Positions 44,796 through 54,721 of a stretch of 64,000 nt of DNA are shown piece after piece. Each line of letters begins with the position of its first letter. The stretch's first letter is position 1. Below the pieces are notes generated by a model, which made no database searches, had not been told where the DNA came from, and saw only the letters and a program-made list of their open reading frames with translations. Source of the stretch: Clostridiales bacterium (GTDB taxonomy: Bacteria; Bacillota; Clostridia; Lachnospirales; Lachnospiraceae). A program made the translations under genes and the position numbers. The stretch is taken from NCBI GenBank assembly GCA_018366495.1, contig JAGZHZ010000001.1:62001-126000 (forward strand), given 5' to 3'.

Positions 44796-46999
44796 ATGTC
44801 TCTCCTTTTTTCTTTCACTGTATATTTTTTTCCATCTGTTATTACTTTTACTGCGCCGCTTTCCTTTGTCATTTTTATGACTGTCCCAGCCTTTTTCAAT
44901 CTGGAAAGCAATGCTTCGTGCGGATGGCCATATCGGTTTTTCTCTGCACACGAAATCACAGCGAGCTCTGGTTTTGTCTGTCTTAAAAACTCTTCTGTCG
45001 TTGAAAACTCCGACCCATGATGTGCCACTTTCAAAAAATCAATCGCTTTTAAAATTCCACTATCAACCAATATTTTTTCTCCATTTCCTTCCAGATCTCC
45101 TGTTAAAAGAGCTGTAAAATCTCCATATTTTACAGATAAAACCATGGAATCGCTATTTTCTTCTCCGCTTAAGTTCTTTCTCTCTGGCGCCAGGCATACG
45201 ATTTCCATCTCTTTTTCTGTTACTTTTTGTCCTTTCTCTATATAGTATACCTCAATTTTATTCTGTCCTGCCAATTTTTCTGCTCTCTGATAAAGCTCCG
45301 TTTTCTCTCTGCGATATGGGAGAAAAATTTTTTCTATCGTAATGCCATCTGCATTTCTTCCATCCCATGTACGCCGATAAGATTCTAAGATCTCAAGCAG
45401 CCCGCTGATATGATCCAGATCAGCATGAGAGATGAACCACCCGTCAATTCTGGAGACTCCCTCAAATTTCAGGTAAGATTCAATGCAAAATTCTCCCACG
45501 GCTGTCTGGCTTGTGCTACCTCCATCGACCAGATAACATCCATTTCTCCCATTCTGGATACAAATCCCATCTCCCTGTCCTACATCCAGGACAGTGATAA
45601 AAAGCTTGTCCGGCAACGCCTTTTCCATCACGCTGAACATACAGAAAATCCCTGATATCCAGATCAGTTTCTTCCATTTTTTTCTGACATACCGTGTCAG
45701 AAATATTAGAAAAACCAGCAGTACATAATACAAAATGATCTGTGTTTTATCTGGGGAACCCGCCTTCCACACCGCACCTGGGATTTCTTGGGCAATTCCT
45801 GATAAATTTTCATAAAGCAATAACAGATAGTGTGCCGGAGCTTGAAGAATGATTCCCAGATCTGGAAAAATCAAACCTGCAATCATTGCTGCTCCCCCTG
45901 ACAAAAGCACAATCTGTACCGTTGGTATTACAATGATATTCAATAAAATGCCAAAGGCAGACCATTCTGAAAAAAAAAGCAAAGATACAGGCAGTGTGGC
46001 AATTGAGACGCTGACAGATGCTCGAAAAATCTTTCTTGCCGCGTGTTCTTTCTCTTTTTGAAATGTCTCTTCCATCCTTGGCAGTAGAAGCGTAAGTCCA
46101 AGTACAGCGCCAAAAGAAAGCAGGAAACTCGCCTGGTACACAGAGGCCGGATTATATAGGAGGATCATCAGACCGGCAAAAGACAGAGATGATAAAACGT
46201 CATACGTTCTCCCCAGAATCTGAGAACCAAGATAGATGAAGAACATCAGCACCGCACGCATCGCAGAAACACTCATTCCAGTCATCACTCCATAGCTCCC
46301 CATCACAGCGGCTGCTATAAATCCTGAAGCGCCAAAAGAAAGCGCCATCTTTCTTAAAAACTGATACAGCAAAAGTCCCAGAAAAGATATATGCAGTCCT
46401 GATATCGCTAGAATATGAGAGATTCCGCCTTTCTGGTATAGTTCTTTCTGTTCTTTTTTTAAATCTTCTTTTTCTCCTAAAAGCATGGCCTTTAAGATGG
46501 CGCTGTCTTCTTCGCTGCTGATATTCTCAATGCTGCTTTTCAATTTCTGTCTGACAGTGTCCAAAAAATAAAGATATCCGTTTTTATTCTTTATTTCTTT
46601 TTCTACGACTCCATTTTGTAAAAATAGTCCCACTCCCTGTTGCGCATAGTAGGATTTTTGATCGAATCCACCCCAGTTTGACGCTTGCTCCGGCTCTTGT
46701 ACCGTTCCAGAGGCGCTTATTGTCATTCCTGTTGTCCATTTTTTCTTTTCTTTGATTGAAATTACTACATTTTTAGGAAATTTAAAGTCATGATCCGACT
46801 TTATTTTGACTTGATTCAGATATAATAGAATTGTTTTTTCTTTTGATTCCTGCCGGTAAATCTGCCCTTCCAATTTTACGTCTGTACCTGTTTTTATCCA
46901 GGAAGGCAGCGGATCATTTTCCATGAATCCACTGCTTCCTGTTATAAAAAGAAATACAATCCACAGCAGGAATGCCGTCCAAAATGGACGTTTATTCAT
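44792..46999 (-). CDS. comEC: ComEC/Rec2 DNA uptake channel
   Basis: 735-residue membrane protein for transfer of single-stranded DNA across the membrane. N-terminal membrane segment plus DUF4131-type region, a central competence domain (GGISHILAISGLHISFLG and about ten hydrophobic segments), and a C-terminal metallo-beta-lactamase-like domain with SHADLDHISG and VAHHGSEFS. All three domains are intact, which argues for a functional uptake channel. It overlaps the GerMN lipoprotein gene by eight bases and dgt by four. Confidence 0.95.
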   Translation of the reverse strand: MNKRPFWTAFLLWIVFLFITGSSGFMENDPLPSWIKTGTDVKLEGQIYRQESKEKTILLYLNQVKIKSDHDFKFPKNVVISIKEKKKWTTGMTISASGTVQEPEQASNWGGFDQKSYYAQQGVGLFLQNGVVEKEIKNKNGYLYFLDTVRQKLKSSIENISSEEDSAILKAMLLGEKEDLKKEQKELYQKGGISHILAISGLHISFLGLLLYQFLRKMALSFGASGFIAAAVMGSYGVMTGMSVSAMRAVLMFFIYLGSQILGRTYDVLSSLSFAGLMILLYNPASVYQASFLLSFGAVLGLTLLLPRMEETFQKEKEHAARKIFRASVSVSIATLPVSLLFFSEWSAFGILLNIIVIPTVQIVLLSGGAAMIAGLIFPDLGIILQAPAHYLLLLYENLSGIAQEIPGAVWKAGSPDKTQIILYYVLLVFLIFLTRYVRKKWKKLIWISGIFCMFSVMEKALPDKLFITVLDVGQGDGICIQNGRNGCYLVDGGSTSQTAVGEFCIESYLKFEGVSRIDGWFISHADLDHISGLLEILESYRRTWDGRNADGITIEKIFLPYRREKTELYQRAEKLAGQNKIEVYYIEKGQKVTEKEMEIVCLAPERKNLSGEENSDSMVLSVKYGDFTALLTGDLEGNGEKILVDSGILKAIDFLKVAHHGSEFSTTEEFLRQTKPELAVISCAEKNRYGHPHEALLSRLKKAGTVIKMTKESGAVKVITDGKKYTVKEKRRDI

Positions 47000-47993
47000 C
47001 CCCCGTGTCCTCCTCTGTTTCTTCCTGCGTAACTTTACGCATCAGATAATCAACACCAACTCTGTCTTCCTCGTCTTCTTCTGTTGTCGTTTTGATTAGA
47101 TCCTCTCTTCTCTCAAATGGGACGGATAAATCAATCGTATCCAGATAGTAACTTTCTGTATCTCCTTCAATGTTGATTTTGACTGATGTCACACCATTTA
47201 GCCCGCAAAGCGTATTTACAATCGCATAAATACTGGTGTCCGGCAGAACGTTATCCACCGAATAATTAAATTTTTTGCTGAAATTCACTGTACAAAGTCC
47301 ATTTTCAATCTTTGAACTCAGAACCTTTGTATCCGGTGCAATTACAGAATTCAGATTACTGTTTTTCGTCCCTGCTATCAGCTGCTTCAGAACAGTCTGA
47401 AGCTTTTCTGAACTGGACGAATAGTGAATGATTCGCTTTTCTTCTTCCAGATTTCCACTGTCATCTGCAAAATAAAATGGATATTCTATTGTCTCAAATC
47501 CATCGACGCCTACGTCATCCACATCTACAAAACTTTTATCCGTCATGCCTGGAATCACTTTCCCCATCCGATCCGTCAGTTTTTCTCCATCTATCGTGAT
47601 CTGAACGCTTTGAATTCCTGGAATCTGAAGCATTGTCTTGGAAAGAGATGCGCGAAGCATTATTTCTTCTGTATTTGATAATTCTCTGTATGCAGCGTTA
47701 AAGTCCACTACAAGTTTTCTCTTTTGGATTTCATAAGAAAGCAGCTCTACTTCTTCTGGTTTTGCAGAAATCATCTGCTGATCTTCCGAGTTTTCTGTCC
47801 ACTTTTTCATCATCTGATCCACCAGCTCATCCGTGTCTTCCTTTTCCGGAATATACGTCTGTGACTGAAGCCGCTCTCCTTCTTCATCTGTATAATAAAT
47901 CTGGTATCCGCTTTCCTGTACTTCTTCTTTTTCACATCCTCCGAGCATCAGTGCCGCGAGGATCAAATATAAAAAGCTTTTTCTTATTTTCAT
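46992..47993 (-). CDS. Lipoprotein with two GerMN domains
   Basis: 333 residues. Signal peptide with lipobox LGGC (lipidated Cys20), then two GerMN (sporulation/spore germination) domains at about 45-165 and 185-300; VVDFNAAYRELS and TVNFSKKF mark the equivalent strands. The acidic C-terminus is low complexity. It directly follows the histidine kinase gene by 12 bases, an order that recalls actinobacterial MtrA-MtrB-LpqB, where LpqB is a GerMN lipoprotein modulating the kinase. A role in sensing is inferred from that; a spore role is the alternative. Confidence 0.85.
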   Translation of the reverse strand: MKIRKSFLYLILAALMLGGCEKEEVQESGYQIYYTDEEGERLQSQTYIPEKEDTDELVDQMMKKWTENSEDQQMISAKPEEVELLSYEIQKRKLVVDFNAAYRELSNTEEIMLRASLSKTMLQIPGIQSVQITIDGEKLTDRMGKVIPGMTDKSFVDVDDVGVDGFETIEYPFYFADDSGNLEEEKRIIHYSSSSEKLQTVLKQLIAGTKNSNLNSVIAPDTKVLSSKIENGLCTVNFSKKFNYSVDNVLPDTSIYAIVNTLCGLNGVTSVKINIEGDTESYYLDTIDLSVPFERREDLIKTTTEEDEEDRVGVDYLMRKVTQEETEEDTGDE

Positions 47994-48005
47994 TGATTCC
48001 TCCGC

Positions 48006-49490
48006 CTATTCCACATAATTAATCGGCACACGCACCGTAAACGTTGTTCCTTCGCCTTCTTTGCTGTAGACTTTGATTGCTCCCCGGTGCATCAAGATTG
48101 CATTTCTTGTGATCGCCAGGCCAAGTCCTGTACCTCCGATTTCTCTCGAATGAGATTTATCCACACGATAAAATCTCTCAAAGATATGTTCTTGCGCTTC
48201 TTCCGGAATACCGATACCGCTGTCCTCAATCTTAACATAAAAGTATTTATGATCAACGTTCAGAGAAATATGAACCCATCCATTTTCCTTGTTATATTTA
48301 ATCGCATTTTCTACCAGATTTGACAGTGCCAGCGTCAGTTTCATCTCATCTACTTCTGCCGTTACAGGACGAAATGTTTCAATCACCAGCTCTACATTTT
48401 TCTTCTCTGCGATCGGACGCAGCCTTTTCAAAATCAGTTCAAGCAGTTCGTTGATGTTTGTTGGCTGAATATGGATATCTCCTGATTTCTTATCCATCTT
48501 GACAAGAGAAAGCAGATCATTGATGATTTTATTTTCTCTGTCTATTTCCTCTGACATATCTTTCATGAATTCCTGATACAGTTCAATCGGTGCATCCGGC
48601 TGCATCAGAAGAGAGTCAGCCAGCACTTTCATGGATGTAATCGGCGTCTTCAGCTCATGAGAAACGTTTGAGACAAACTCCTGTCTGGAATCATCCAATT
48701 CTTTCATGCGCACCATCATCTTATTATATGCGTCTGTCAAAAGCTGTGTCTCTGTATAATCCGGCAGGGAAATACCTTCCTCTTCCACTCCTGTTGAACT
48801 TTCTTCCAAAAAGTTTGTTACCTTGCGGAATGGTTTTACAAGGACACGAGACATATAAAATGCAAAGATAACGACAAGCAGAAGCACTCCCCACTGCAGA
48901 ATCTGTACATTTTTATTCAGCAATTTTCCCGACCGATAAATATCAGAAGCTGGAAAGCTGACGACCATAATTCCTCTCACTTCATCCGTCTGCCTTTCAA
49001 TCACAGGAAGCATAATTTTAGCAGAACCGTTCCTGTTCCCATAAAAAGTGGTATTGATCCCATCGAAGCAATCCATCGCTTCTTTTGAGATCAAATATTT
49101 TCCCTCATCTGCATCATATGTATCTTTAATGATACAGAAATTTTCATCTACGATGAGAACTCTTCCATCGTACAGTCTCGCCAGCTGGGCAAGCTCCATA
49201 TCTACAATTTCCGATCTTTCTCCTTCCAGATATCTCGTCTCAATTAAATCATTTGAGATCTGTATGCATTGGTTTCGGATCATTGCGCTGTGACGATCCA
49301 TCATTTCTTCCTGATGGCTGTACAGCATTCCATATTTCAAAAGGAAAAGAGGAATGGTTCCAACCAGAATAAAAAAGATAAATATACGAAATTGCAGGCT
49401 TTTTCTGAAATCTCCCAGCGCATGGAGATACTTTTTAATGCTGGAAATAATAACCAACTCCCCACTTCGTATGTACATACTTCGGCTCAC
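48006..49490 (-). CDS. Sensor histidine kinase (two membrane segments, HAMP, HisKA)
   Basis: About 480-494 residues: membrane segment near 35-55, an extracytoplasmic sensor region of about 130 residues, second membrane segment near 195-215, HAMP linker, HisKA with the phospho-acceptor His in VSHELKTPITS, and HATPase with NLVENAIKYN and GTGLGLAI. The start is uncertain: the frame opens with a GTG at 49490 and overlaps the regulator gene by 56 bases; a strong GGGGAG lies inside that overlap just before possible TTG/ATT starts. Partner of the adjacent response regulator. Confidence 0.93.
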   Translation of the reverse strand: MSRSMYIRSGELVIISSIKKYLHALGDFRKSLQFRIFIFFILVGTIPLFLLKYGMLYSHQEEMMDRHSAMIRNQCIQISNDLIETRYLEGERSEIVDMELAQLARLYDGRVLIVDENFCIIKDTYDADEGKYLISKEAMDCFDGINTTFYGNRNGSAKIMLPVIERQTDEVRGIMVVSFPASDIYRSGKLLNKNVQILQWGVLLLVVIFAFYMSRVLVKPFRKVTNFLEESSTGVEEEGISLPDYTETQLLTDAYNKMMVRMKELDDSRQEFVSNVSHELKTPITSMKVLADSLLMQPDAPIELYQEFMKDMSEEIDRENKIINDLLSLVKMDKKSGDIHIQPTNINELLELILKRLRPIAEKKNVELVIETFRPVTAEVDEMKLTLALSNLVENAIKYNKENGWVHISLNVDHKYFYVKIEDSGIGIPEEAQEHIFERFYRVDKSHSREIGGTGLGLAITRNAILMHRGAIKVYSKEGEGTTFTVRVPINYVE

Positions 49491-50124
49491 TCGGATTTGC
49501 CTCGATCTTTTCTCTCAATCTTCTGATATGGACATCCACTGTTCTGACATCTCCCGGATACTCATATCCCCATACGATATTCAGCAGATTTTCACGGCTG
49601 AATACTTTGTTTGGATTAAACACAAGAAGTTCCAGAACATCAAATTCTTTTGCTGTCAGATTGATTTCTTTTCCTGCGATGGAAACTCTTCTTCCCTCGC
49701 AGTCTAAGACAAGATCTCCCACTTCCATATATTTTTTCTTATTTTCAGCGGTTGCTTTTTTTGCTGTCCGACGTATAATCGCGCGGATTCTCGCTTTTAC
49801 TTCCAGAATATTGAACGGCTTTGTAATATAATCGTCTGCGCCATATTCCAGACCCAGAATCTTATCCATGTCGTCTCCCTTTGCTGTCAGCATAATAATC
49901 GGCACCGTTGAAAACTCCCGGATCTGCTGGCACACTTCAAAACCTGTCAGCTTTGGCAGCATTACATCCAGCAGCACAATATCGTATTCTTTCTCCCGTG
50001 CCATTCGGACTGCTTCCTCGCCGTCGTAAACGCAATCCACTTCCATTCCGTCCTGCTCCAGACTGAAGCGAATTCCTTTTACGATTAATTTTTCATCATC
50101 AACCACTAGAACCTTTTTCGCCAT
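49435..50124 (-). CDS. OmpR/PhoB-family response regulator
   Basis: 229 residues. Receiver domain with acidic residues at 9-10, phospho-acceptor Asp53 (LLDVMLPK) and Lys102 (TKPF), then an OmpR-type winged helix with NLTAKEFDVLELLV and the C-terminal RTVDVHIRRLREKIE, KWGVGYYF. It is close to WalR/MtrA-like regulators of wall metabolism, but the regulon is unknown. AAGGAGA precedes the ATG. It lies between comEA and its kinase. Confidence 0.95.
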   Translation of the reverse strand: MAKKVLVVDDEKLIVKGIRFSLEQDGMEVDCVYDGEEAVRMAREKEYDIVLLDVMLPKLTGFEVCQQIREFSTVPIIMLTAKGDDMDKILGLEYGADDYITKPFNILEVKARIRAIIRRTAKKATAENKKKYMEVGDLVLDCEGRRVSIAGKEINLTAKEFDVLELLVFNPNKVFSRENLLNIVWGYEYPGDVRTVDVHIRRLREKIEANPSEPKYVHTKWGVGYYFQH

Positions 50125-50142
50125 ATAACTTTCTCCTTAAAT

Positions 50143-50724
50143 TTAACGGACAATAATTTTGTCTTTTATTTTTTCAAAAACAGATTCTTTGATACCAGAT
50201 ACATTTTTTAAATCTTCGATCGTCTGGAATCTTCCAACCTCTTCCCGATATGACAAAATTGCTTCTGCTTTTGTCTCGCCAATCCCAGGAAGTTCCATCA
50301 ACTGTTCTTTTTGGGCACTGTTTAAATCGACAATCCCTTCTTCCATCTGTACATCCATCTTTGCATCGCTTCCTGCTGCTGTCTCCAATTCTTCATCTGT
50401 ATAAATTCTTATTTGATCTCCGTCTTTTAAAACAGCTGCAAGATTAATCTGATCGGATACAGCATGGTCCAAAAAGCCTCCAGCTGCATTGATTGCATCA
50501 ATTATTCTTGACGAGACAGGCAGCTCATACACACCCGGAGATTTTACAGCTCCGCATACATGAACAAATACCGTTTTTTGTACGCTTTCCTCTGTTGAAA
50601 TCTCTTCTGATGCGATCTCCTCACCTGTCTCCCACGAAAGCTCCATCGTCTCTCTCTGGCATCCACTTATCATGATTCCCGTAAAAATCCATAAAAAATT
50701 TTTGAAAAATATTTTTTTAATCAC
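50143..50724 (-). CDS. comEA: ComEA-like DNA-binding lipoprotein
   Basis: 193 residues. SLBB-type domain (about 50-115, VHVCGAVKSPGVYELP) and C-terminal helix-hairpin-helix repeats (VDLNSAQKEQLMELPGIGETKAEAIL). Instead of a plain membrane anchor, the N-terminus has a lipobox-like ISGC (Cys22), suggesting lipid anchoring. Binds incoming DNA for ComEC. It is 18 bases ahead of the response regulator, so competence proteins flank the two-component genes. Confidence 0.92.
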   Translation of the reverse strand: MIKKIFFKNFLWIFTGIMISGCQRETMELSWETGEEIASEEISTEESVQKTVFVHVCGAVKSPGVYELPVSSRIIDAINAAGGFLDHAVSDQINLAAVLKDGDQIRIYTDEELETAAGSDAKMDVQMEEGIVDLNSAQKEQLMELPGIGETKAEAILSYREEVGRFQTIEDLKNVSGIKESVFEKIKDKIIVR

Positions 50725-50825
50725 GCGCTTCTCTCCTTTATAGAATTTTCCTCTATAAAGTCCTCCTTGTGCGTCTCTTTCATTGTATCGAAAAATGGAA
50801 ACAATTACAATAGTTTTTTCTCACT

Positions 50826-51254
50826 TTACCACTTAAACAGAACAATCCCTGTAATTGCAACTGCCATTCCCAAAATTTTTCTCCACTCAAATGGCTGTTT
50901 TTCTACTCCAAATATTCCAAATAATTCAATCACATACGCAACAATCAGCTGTGAAATTACAATCAACATGACTGCGCGTGCCGGTCCTAAGCTTCCCATG
51001 CTTTTAATTACTGTGATTGTAATAAATGCGCCGATCACACCTCCTAACAGAGTATACTTTGGCTGAACACGAAACAATTCCATTGGATTTTCTCTTCCTG
51101 TAAAAAACCACATTACAATACAGACTGCAAATGCGGAAAGCTGTACAAATCCCGTCGATATCCAAAGGCTTGTCTGTTTTGTCACAGCTGTGTTAAACAC
51201 GCCCTGCACACTCATAAGCGCCCCTGAAAGCAACGCAATCAAAATTCCAAACAT
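50826..51254 (-). CDS. DMT-superfamily YdcZ-type membrane protein (DUF606)
   Basis: 142 residues with four to five hydrophobic segments. The pattern GVFNTAVTKQTS near the start, GGVIGAFITITVIKSMGSLGPA in the middle and the C-terminal GMAVAITGIVLFKW match the YdcZ half-size drug/metabolite transporters, which usually act as dimers. Substrate unknown. It sits alone between the arg cluster terminator and comEA. Confidence 0.85.
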   Translation of the reverse strand: MFGILIALLSGALMSVQGVFNTAVTKQTSLWISTGFVQLSAFAVCIVMWFFTGRENPMELFRVQPKYTLLGGVIGAFITITVIKSMGSLGPARAVMLIVISQLIVAYVIELFGIFGVEKQPFEWRKILGMAVAITGIVLFKW

Positions 51255-51323
51255 ATTAACATCTCTCCTTTTTTAAAGTTATTCATAATATGTACGAATT
51301 TTGTGCAAAAAATTCAGAAGCAT

Positions 51324-51362
51324 CTAAAAAGCTGCGGAATGATTTCATATTCTTCCGCAGCT
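51324..51362 (-). terminator. Terminator of the argCJBD operon
   Basis: On the minus strand AGCTGCGGAA and TTCCGCAGCT form a perfect 10-bp stem followed by TTTTTAG, just after the argD stop codon. Confidence 0.85.
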
Positions 51363-51367
51363 CTCTC

Positions 51368-52558
51368 TTAAAAACTTTTCTGTAATTTTTCAATCATCTC
51401 ATCAATCTGTTCTTTTGTGATAATAAGCGGCGGTACAAACCGCAGCACGTTGCTTCCTGCTGAAATCACAATCAGTCCGTTTTCCAGTGCTTTTGTGATC
51501 ACATCTCCCACCGGACGTCCTTCCACAACAAGCCCCTGCATCAGTCCTTTCCCGCGTCTTTCTGTCAGAAACTCATATTTTTCCACCAATTCATCTAATT
51601 TTTTTTCAAAATAAGGTGTGATTTCCCTGACATGATCAATCAGCTTTTCTTCCTCAAAAAGATCAAATACTTTTGAGACAGCCGCACAGGCAAGCGGATT
51701 TCCGCCATACGTTGTGCCATGATCTCCCGGAACGAGCGATGCTTTTGCTGTCTTTTCATTTAAGACAAATGCTCCGACTGGAATACCGCATCCCAGAGCT
51801 TTTGCACATGTCATGATATCCGGTTTCACATCATACCCCTGCCATGCAAACATATTTCCGGTACGCCCCATACCGCACTGAATTTCATCCAAAATTAGCA
51901 AAATATCTCTTTCTTCACAGATCTCTTTTATTCCGGACAGAAACGTTGGATCAGCCGGATAAATGCCGCCTTCTCCCTGAACGGTCTCAAGAAGAATCGC
52001 ACACGTCTTTTCATTGACCTGTCTTTTTACACTTTCCAGATCGTTGAAATCTGCAAATTTTACGCCACCCATCAGCGGCTTAAACGCCTCTTGATAATGC
52101 GGATTCCCTGTTACAGATAAAGCGCCAATACTTCTTCCGTGAAAAGAATGGTTCATCGCAATGATCTCATGATCTGTGGCTCCATCTTTATTGTAAGCAT
52201 ATTTTCTTGCTGCTTTTATAGCGCCCTCAATCGCTTCCGTTCCGCTGTTTGTAAAAAACACACGGCTCATGCCGCACGCTTTCAGCAGTTTTTCTCCTGC
52301 TTCCACAGCTGGAATATTATAATATAAATTTGAGGTGTGAATAATCTGATCCATCTGGGATTTCAATGCTTCATTATATTTCTGATTGCCATATCCCAAT
52401 GCAAACACTGCAATTCCTGCTGCAAAATCCAGATATTTTTTTCCTTCTGCATCCTCCAGATAAACGCCTTCTCCTTTTTCCAAGACAACCGGATAACGGT
52501 TATAGGTATGGAGGATGACGTTTTCTGCACGTTTTATATAATCTTGGGTTCTACTCAT
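51368..52558 (-). CDS. argD: Acetylornithine aminotransferase
   Basis: PLP enzyme that converts N-acetylglutamate semialdehyde to N-acetylornithine. 396 residues from the ATG that follows AGGAGG; it overlaps the argB stop region by eight bases. FTNSGTEAIEGAIKAARKY, HGRSIGALS, LILDEIQCGMGRTG and the PLP-lysine block MTCAKALGCGIP are visible. Last gene of argC-J-B-D. Confidence 0.96.
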   Translation of the reverse strand: MSRTQDYIKRAENVILHTYNRYPVVLEKGEGVYLEDAEGKKYLDFAAGIAVFALGYGNQKYNEALKSQMDQIIHTSNLYYNIPAVEAGEKLLKACGMSRVFFTNSGTEAIEGAIKAARKYAYNKDGATDHEIIAMNHSFHGRSIGALSVTGNPHYQEAFKPLMGGVKFADFNDLESVKRQVNEKTCAILLETVQGEGGIYPADPTFLSGIKEICEERDILLILDEIQCGMGRTGNMFAWQGYDVKPDIMTCAKALGCGIPVGAFVLNEKTAKASLVPGDHGTTYGGNPLACAAVSKVFDLFEEEKLIDHVREITPYFEKKLDELVEKYEFLTERRGKGLMQGLVVEGRPVGDVITKALENGLIVISAGSNVLRFVPPLIITKEQIDEMIEKLQKSF

Positions 52559-53447
52559 GAATCTCTTCCTCCTGATCTCCAAAGATTGCTGTCCCAATCC
52601 CATGATCTGTAAAAAATTCAAGCAGCAGACTGTGTTCAATTCTGCCGTCTAAGATATGGACTCTGGAAACTCCTGACTTGATCGCATCAATACAGTTCTG
52701 CAGTTTTGGAAGCATACCTCCTCCGGCCAATCCAGATTCCAAAAATGCTTCTGCTTCCGGCACATTCATTCTGGAAATCAAAGTTGTCTTATCTGCCGGA
52801 TCTGTATAAACTCCCTCAATATCTGTCAAAAATGCCAGTTTTGCGGCTCCCATTGCACTTGCAATTGCACATGCCGCATCATCCGCATTTACATTATAAG
52901 AATAACATCCCTCATCTGACCCGATCGGGCAGATCACCGGCACAACGTCACTATCCAGCAATGTATGAAGCAGTTTTGTATTTACTTTCGTTACCTCTCC
53001 TACAAATCCAATATCCTGTCCTTTGGAATACTTTTTCTTTACTTTCAGAATCGATCCATCTTTTCCGCTGATTCCGACTGCATGGACTCCTATTTTCTCC
53101 AGCATCGACACGAGCCCTTTATTTACTTTATTTAATACCATCTCTGCAATTTCCATCGTCGCCTTATCCGTCACGCGCAGACCGTTGACAAACGTGCTTT
53201 CAATCCCCATTTTGCCGCACCATTTTGTGATTTCTTTTCCGCCTCCATGGACAACAATTGGACGGAATCCTACTAATTTCAGCAGTGCTATATCCCGCAC
53301 CACACTTTTTTTCAGTTCATGATCAATCATTGCGCTTCCGCCGTATTTAACCACGATAATTTTTCCCTTAAATTGTTTGATATAAGGCAGCGCTTCAATC
53401 AATACATTTGCTTTTTCCACCCACATATTTACATTTTTTGATTCCAT
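52551..53447 (-). CDS. argB: Acetylglutamate kinase
   Basis: Phosphorylates N-acetylglutamate. 298 residues from the ATG with GGAGG at six bases; an ATG four codons earlier touches the argJ stop codon. VVKYGGSAM, VVHGGGKEI and the C-terminal GGMLPKLQNCIDAI are the family signatures. The N-terminal helix needed for arginine-sensitive hexamers appears present, so feedback inhibition by arginine is plausible. Confidence 0.96.
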   Translation of the reverse strand: MESKNVNMWVEKANVLIEALPYIKQFKGKIIVVKYGGSAMIDHELKKSVVRDIALLKLVGFRPIVVHGGGKEITKWCGKMGIESTFVNGLRVTDKATMEIAEMVLNKVNKGLVSMLEKIGVHAVGISGKDGSILKVKKKYSKGQDIGFVGEVTKVNTKLLHTLLDSDVVPVICPIGSDEGCYSYNVNADDAACAIASAMGAAKLAFLTDIEGVYTDPADKTTLISRMNVPEAEAFLESGLAGGGMLPKLQNCIDAIKSGVSRVHILDGRIEHSLLLEFFTDHGIGTAIFGDQEEEIHE

Positions 53448-53458
53448 TTTTTCCTCCA

Positions 53459-54679
53459 TCAGCTTCTGTAATCTGCATTTATTTTTACATAATCGTATGT
53501 CAGATCACAGCCCCATGCCGTTGCAGATGCTGTTCCCATTTTCACGTCTGCAATCGCAGTGACCGTTCTCTCAGATAAAATCTTACTTGCCTCTTCCTCG
53601 CTGTAATTAAGCGCAACACCGTCTTCAATAATCTTCAATTTTCCTGCTGCACTTTCAAAAAATAGATCTACTTTTTCAGGATCAAAATCTGCTCCAGAAT
53701 AGCCCATTGCACACAGAATTCTTCCCCAGTTTGCATCGTGTCCGAAAATTGCCGCTTTTGTCAAATTCGATGTGATAATTGATTTGCTTAAAGTCACTGC
53801 CTGTTCCTTTGATTCTGCTCCAATCACTTTTACTTCAAACAACGCTGTAGCCCCTTCTCCGTCTCCGGCAAGCTGTTTTGCAAGATAAATGCTGACATAT
53901 TCCAAAGCTTCATAAAACGTTTTATAATTCTCATCTTCCATATTGATTTCTTTGTTTCCGGCCATCCCATTTGCAAGAACAAGCGCTGTGTCATTTGTAG
54001 AAGTATCCCCATCCACAGAAATCATGTTATAGCTGTCCTGCACAATCTGGCTGAGCGCTTTTTGCAGCATCTCTTTTGAGATGCACGCATCTGTTGTCAC
54101 AAAGCTCAGCATCGTACACATATTAGGATGAATCATGCCGGCTCCCTTGCACATTCCTCCGATCGTTACTGTCTTTCCATCAATACACGTTGTGACGGCA
54201 ATCTCCTTTTTCACCGTATCCGTCGTCATGATTGCCTCTGCCGCCATAGAGCCTGCCTCCACAGTTGATCTCAAAAGCGGAACCATCGTTTTAATTCCTT
54301 CTTTAATCTTATCCATCGGCAACTGTCTTCCAATTACCCCTGTCGATGCGACAAGCACATTATCTGTCTGTACTCCCAGAATCTCCGCTGTAAGCTGCGC
54401 TGTGTCTTTACAGTATCCGTATCCTTCTTCTCCGGTACACGCATTTGCCACCCCGCTGTTTACCACAACGGCAGATACACTTTTCCCGCTTAATATAATC
54501 TCTCTGTCCCATTTCACAGGAGCTGCCTTCACCACATTTGTCGTAAATGTACCTGCTGCCACACACGGAACATCACTTACAAGCATTGCCATATCTTTTT
54601 TATTTTTCTTAATTCCTGCACAGATTCCAACGGCTTTAAAGCCATGTGCAGCAGTCACACCGCCTGTCCTTAATTCCAT
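53459..54679 (-). CDS. argJ: Ornithine acetyltransferase / N-acetylglutamate synthase
   Basis: Recycles the acetyl group from acetylornithine to glutamate. 406 residues; self-cleaves into two chains before the nucleophilic Thr in NMCTMLSF (Thr189), where the residue before Thr is Cys rather than the usual Ala. KGAGMIHPNM and the C-terminal EVDVKM-like region are present. No separate argA or argE is in the window. GGAGG precedes the ATG. Confidence 0.95.
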   Translation of the reverse strand: MELRTGGVTAAHGFKAVGICAGIKKNKKDMAMLVSDVPCVAAGTFTTNVVKAAPVKWDREIILSGKSVSAVVVNSGVANACTGEEGYGYCKDTAQLTAEILGVQTDNVLVASTGVIGRQLPMDKIKEGIKTMVPLLRSTVEAGSMAAEAIMTTDTVKKEIAVTTCIDGKTVTIGGMCKGAGMIHPNMCTMLSFVTTDACISKEMLQKALSQIVQDSYNMISVDGDTSTNDTALVLANGMAGNKEINMEDENYKTFYEALEYVSIYLAKQLAGDGEGATALFEVKVIGAESKEQAVTLSKSIITSNLTKAAIFGHDANWGRILCAMGYSGADFDPEKVDLFFESAAGKLKIIEDGVALNYSEEEASKILSERTVTAIADVKMGTASATAWGCDLTYDYVKINADYRS

Positions 54680-54721
54680 ATTTTTCCCTCCTTCTTATTC
54701 TTATCTCAAAATCAATATGTA

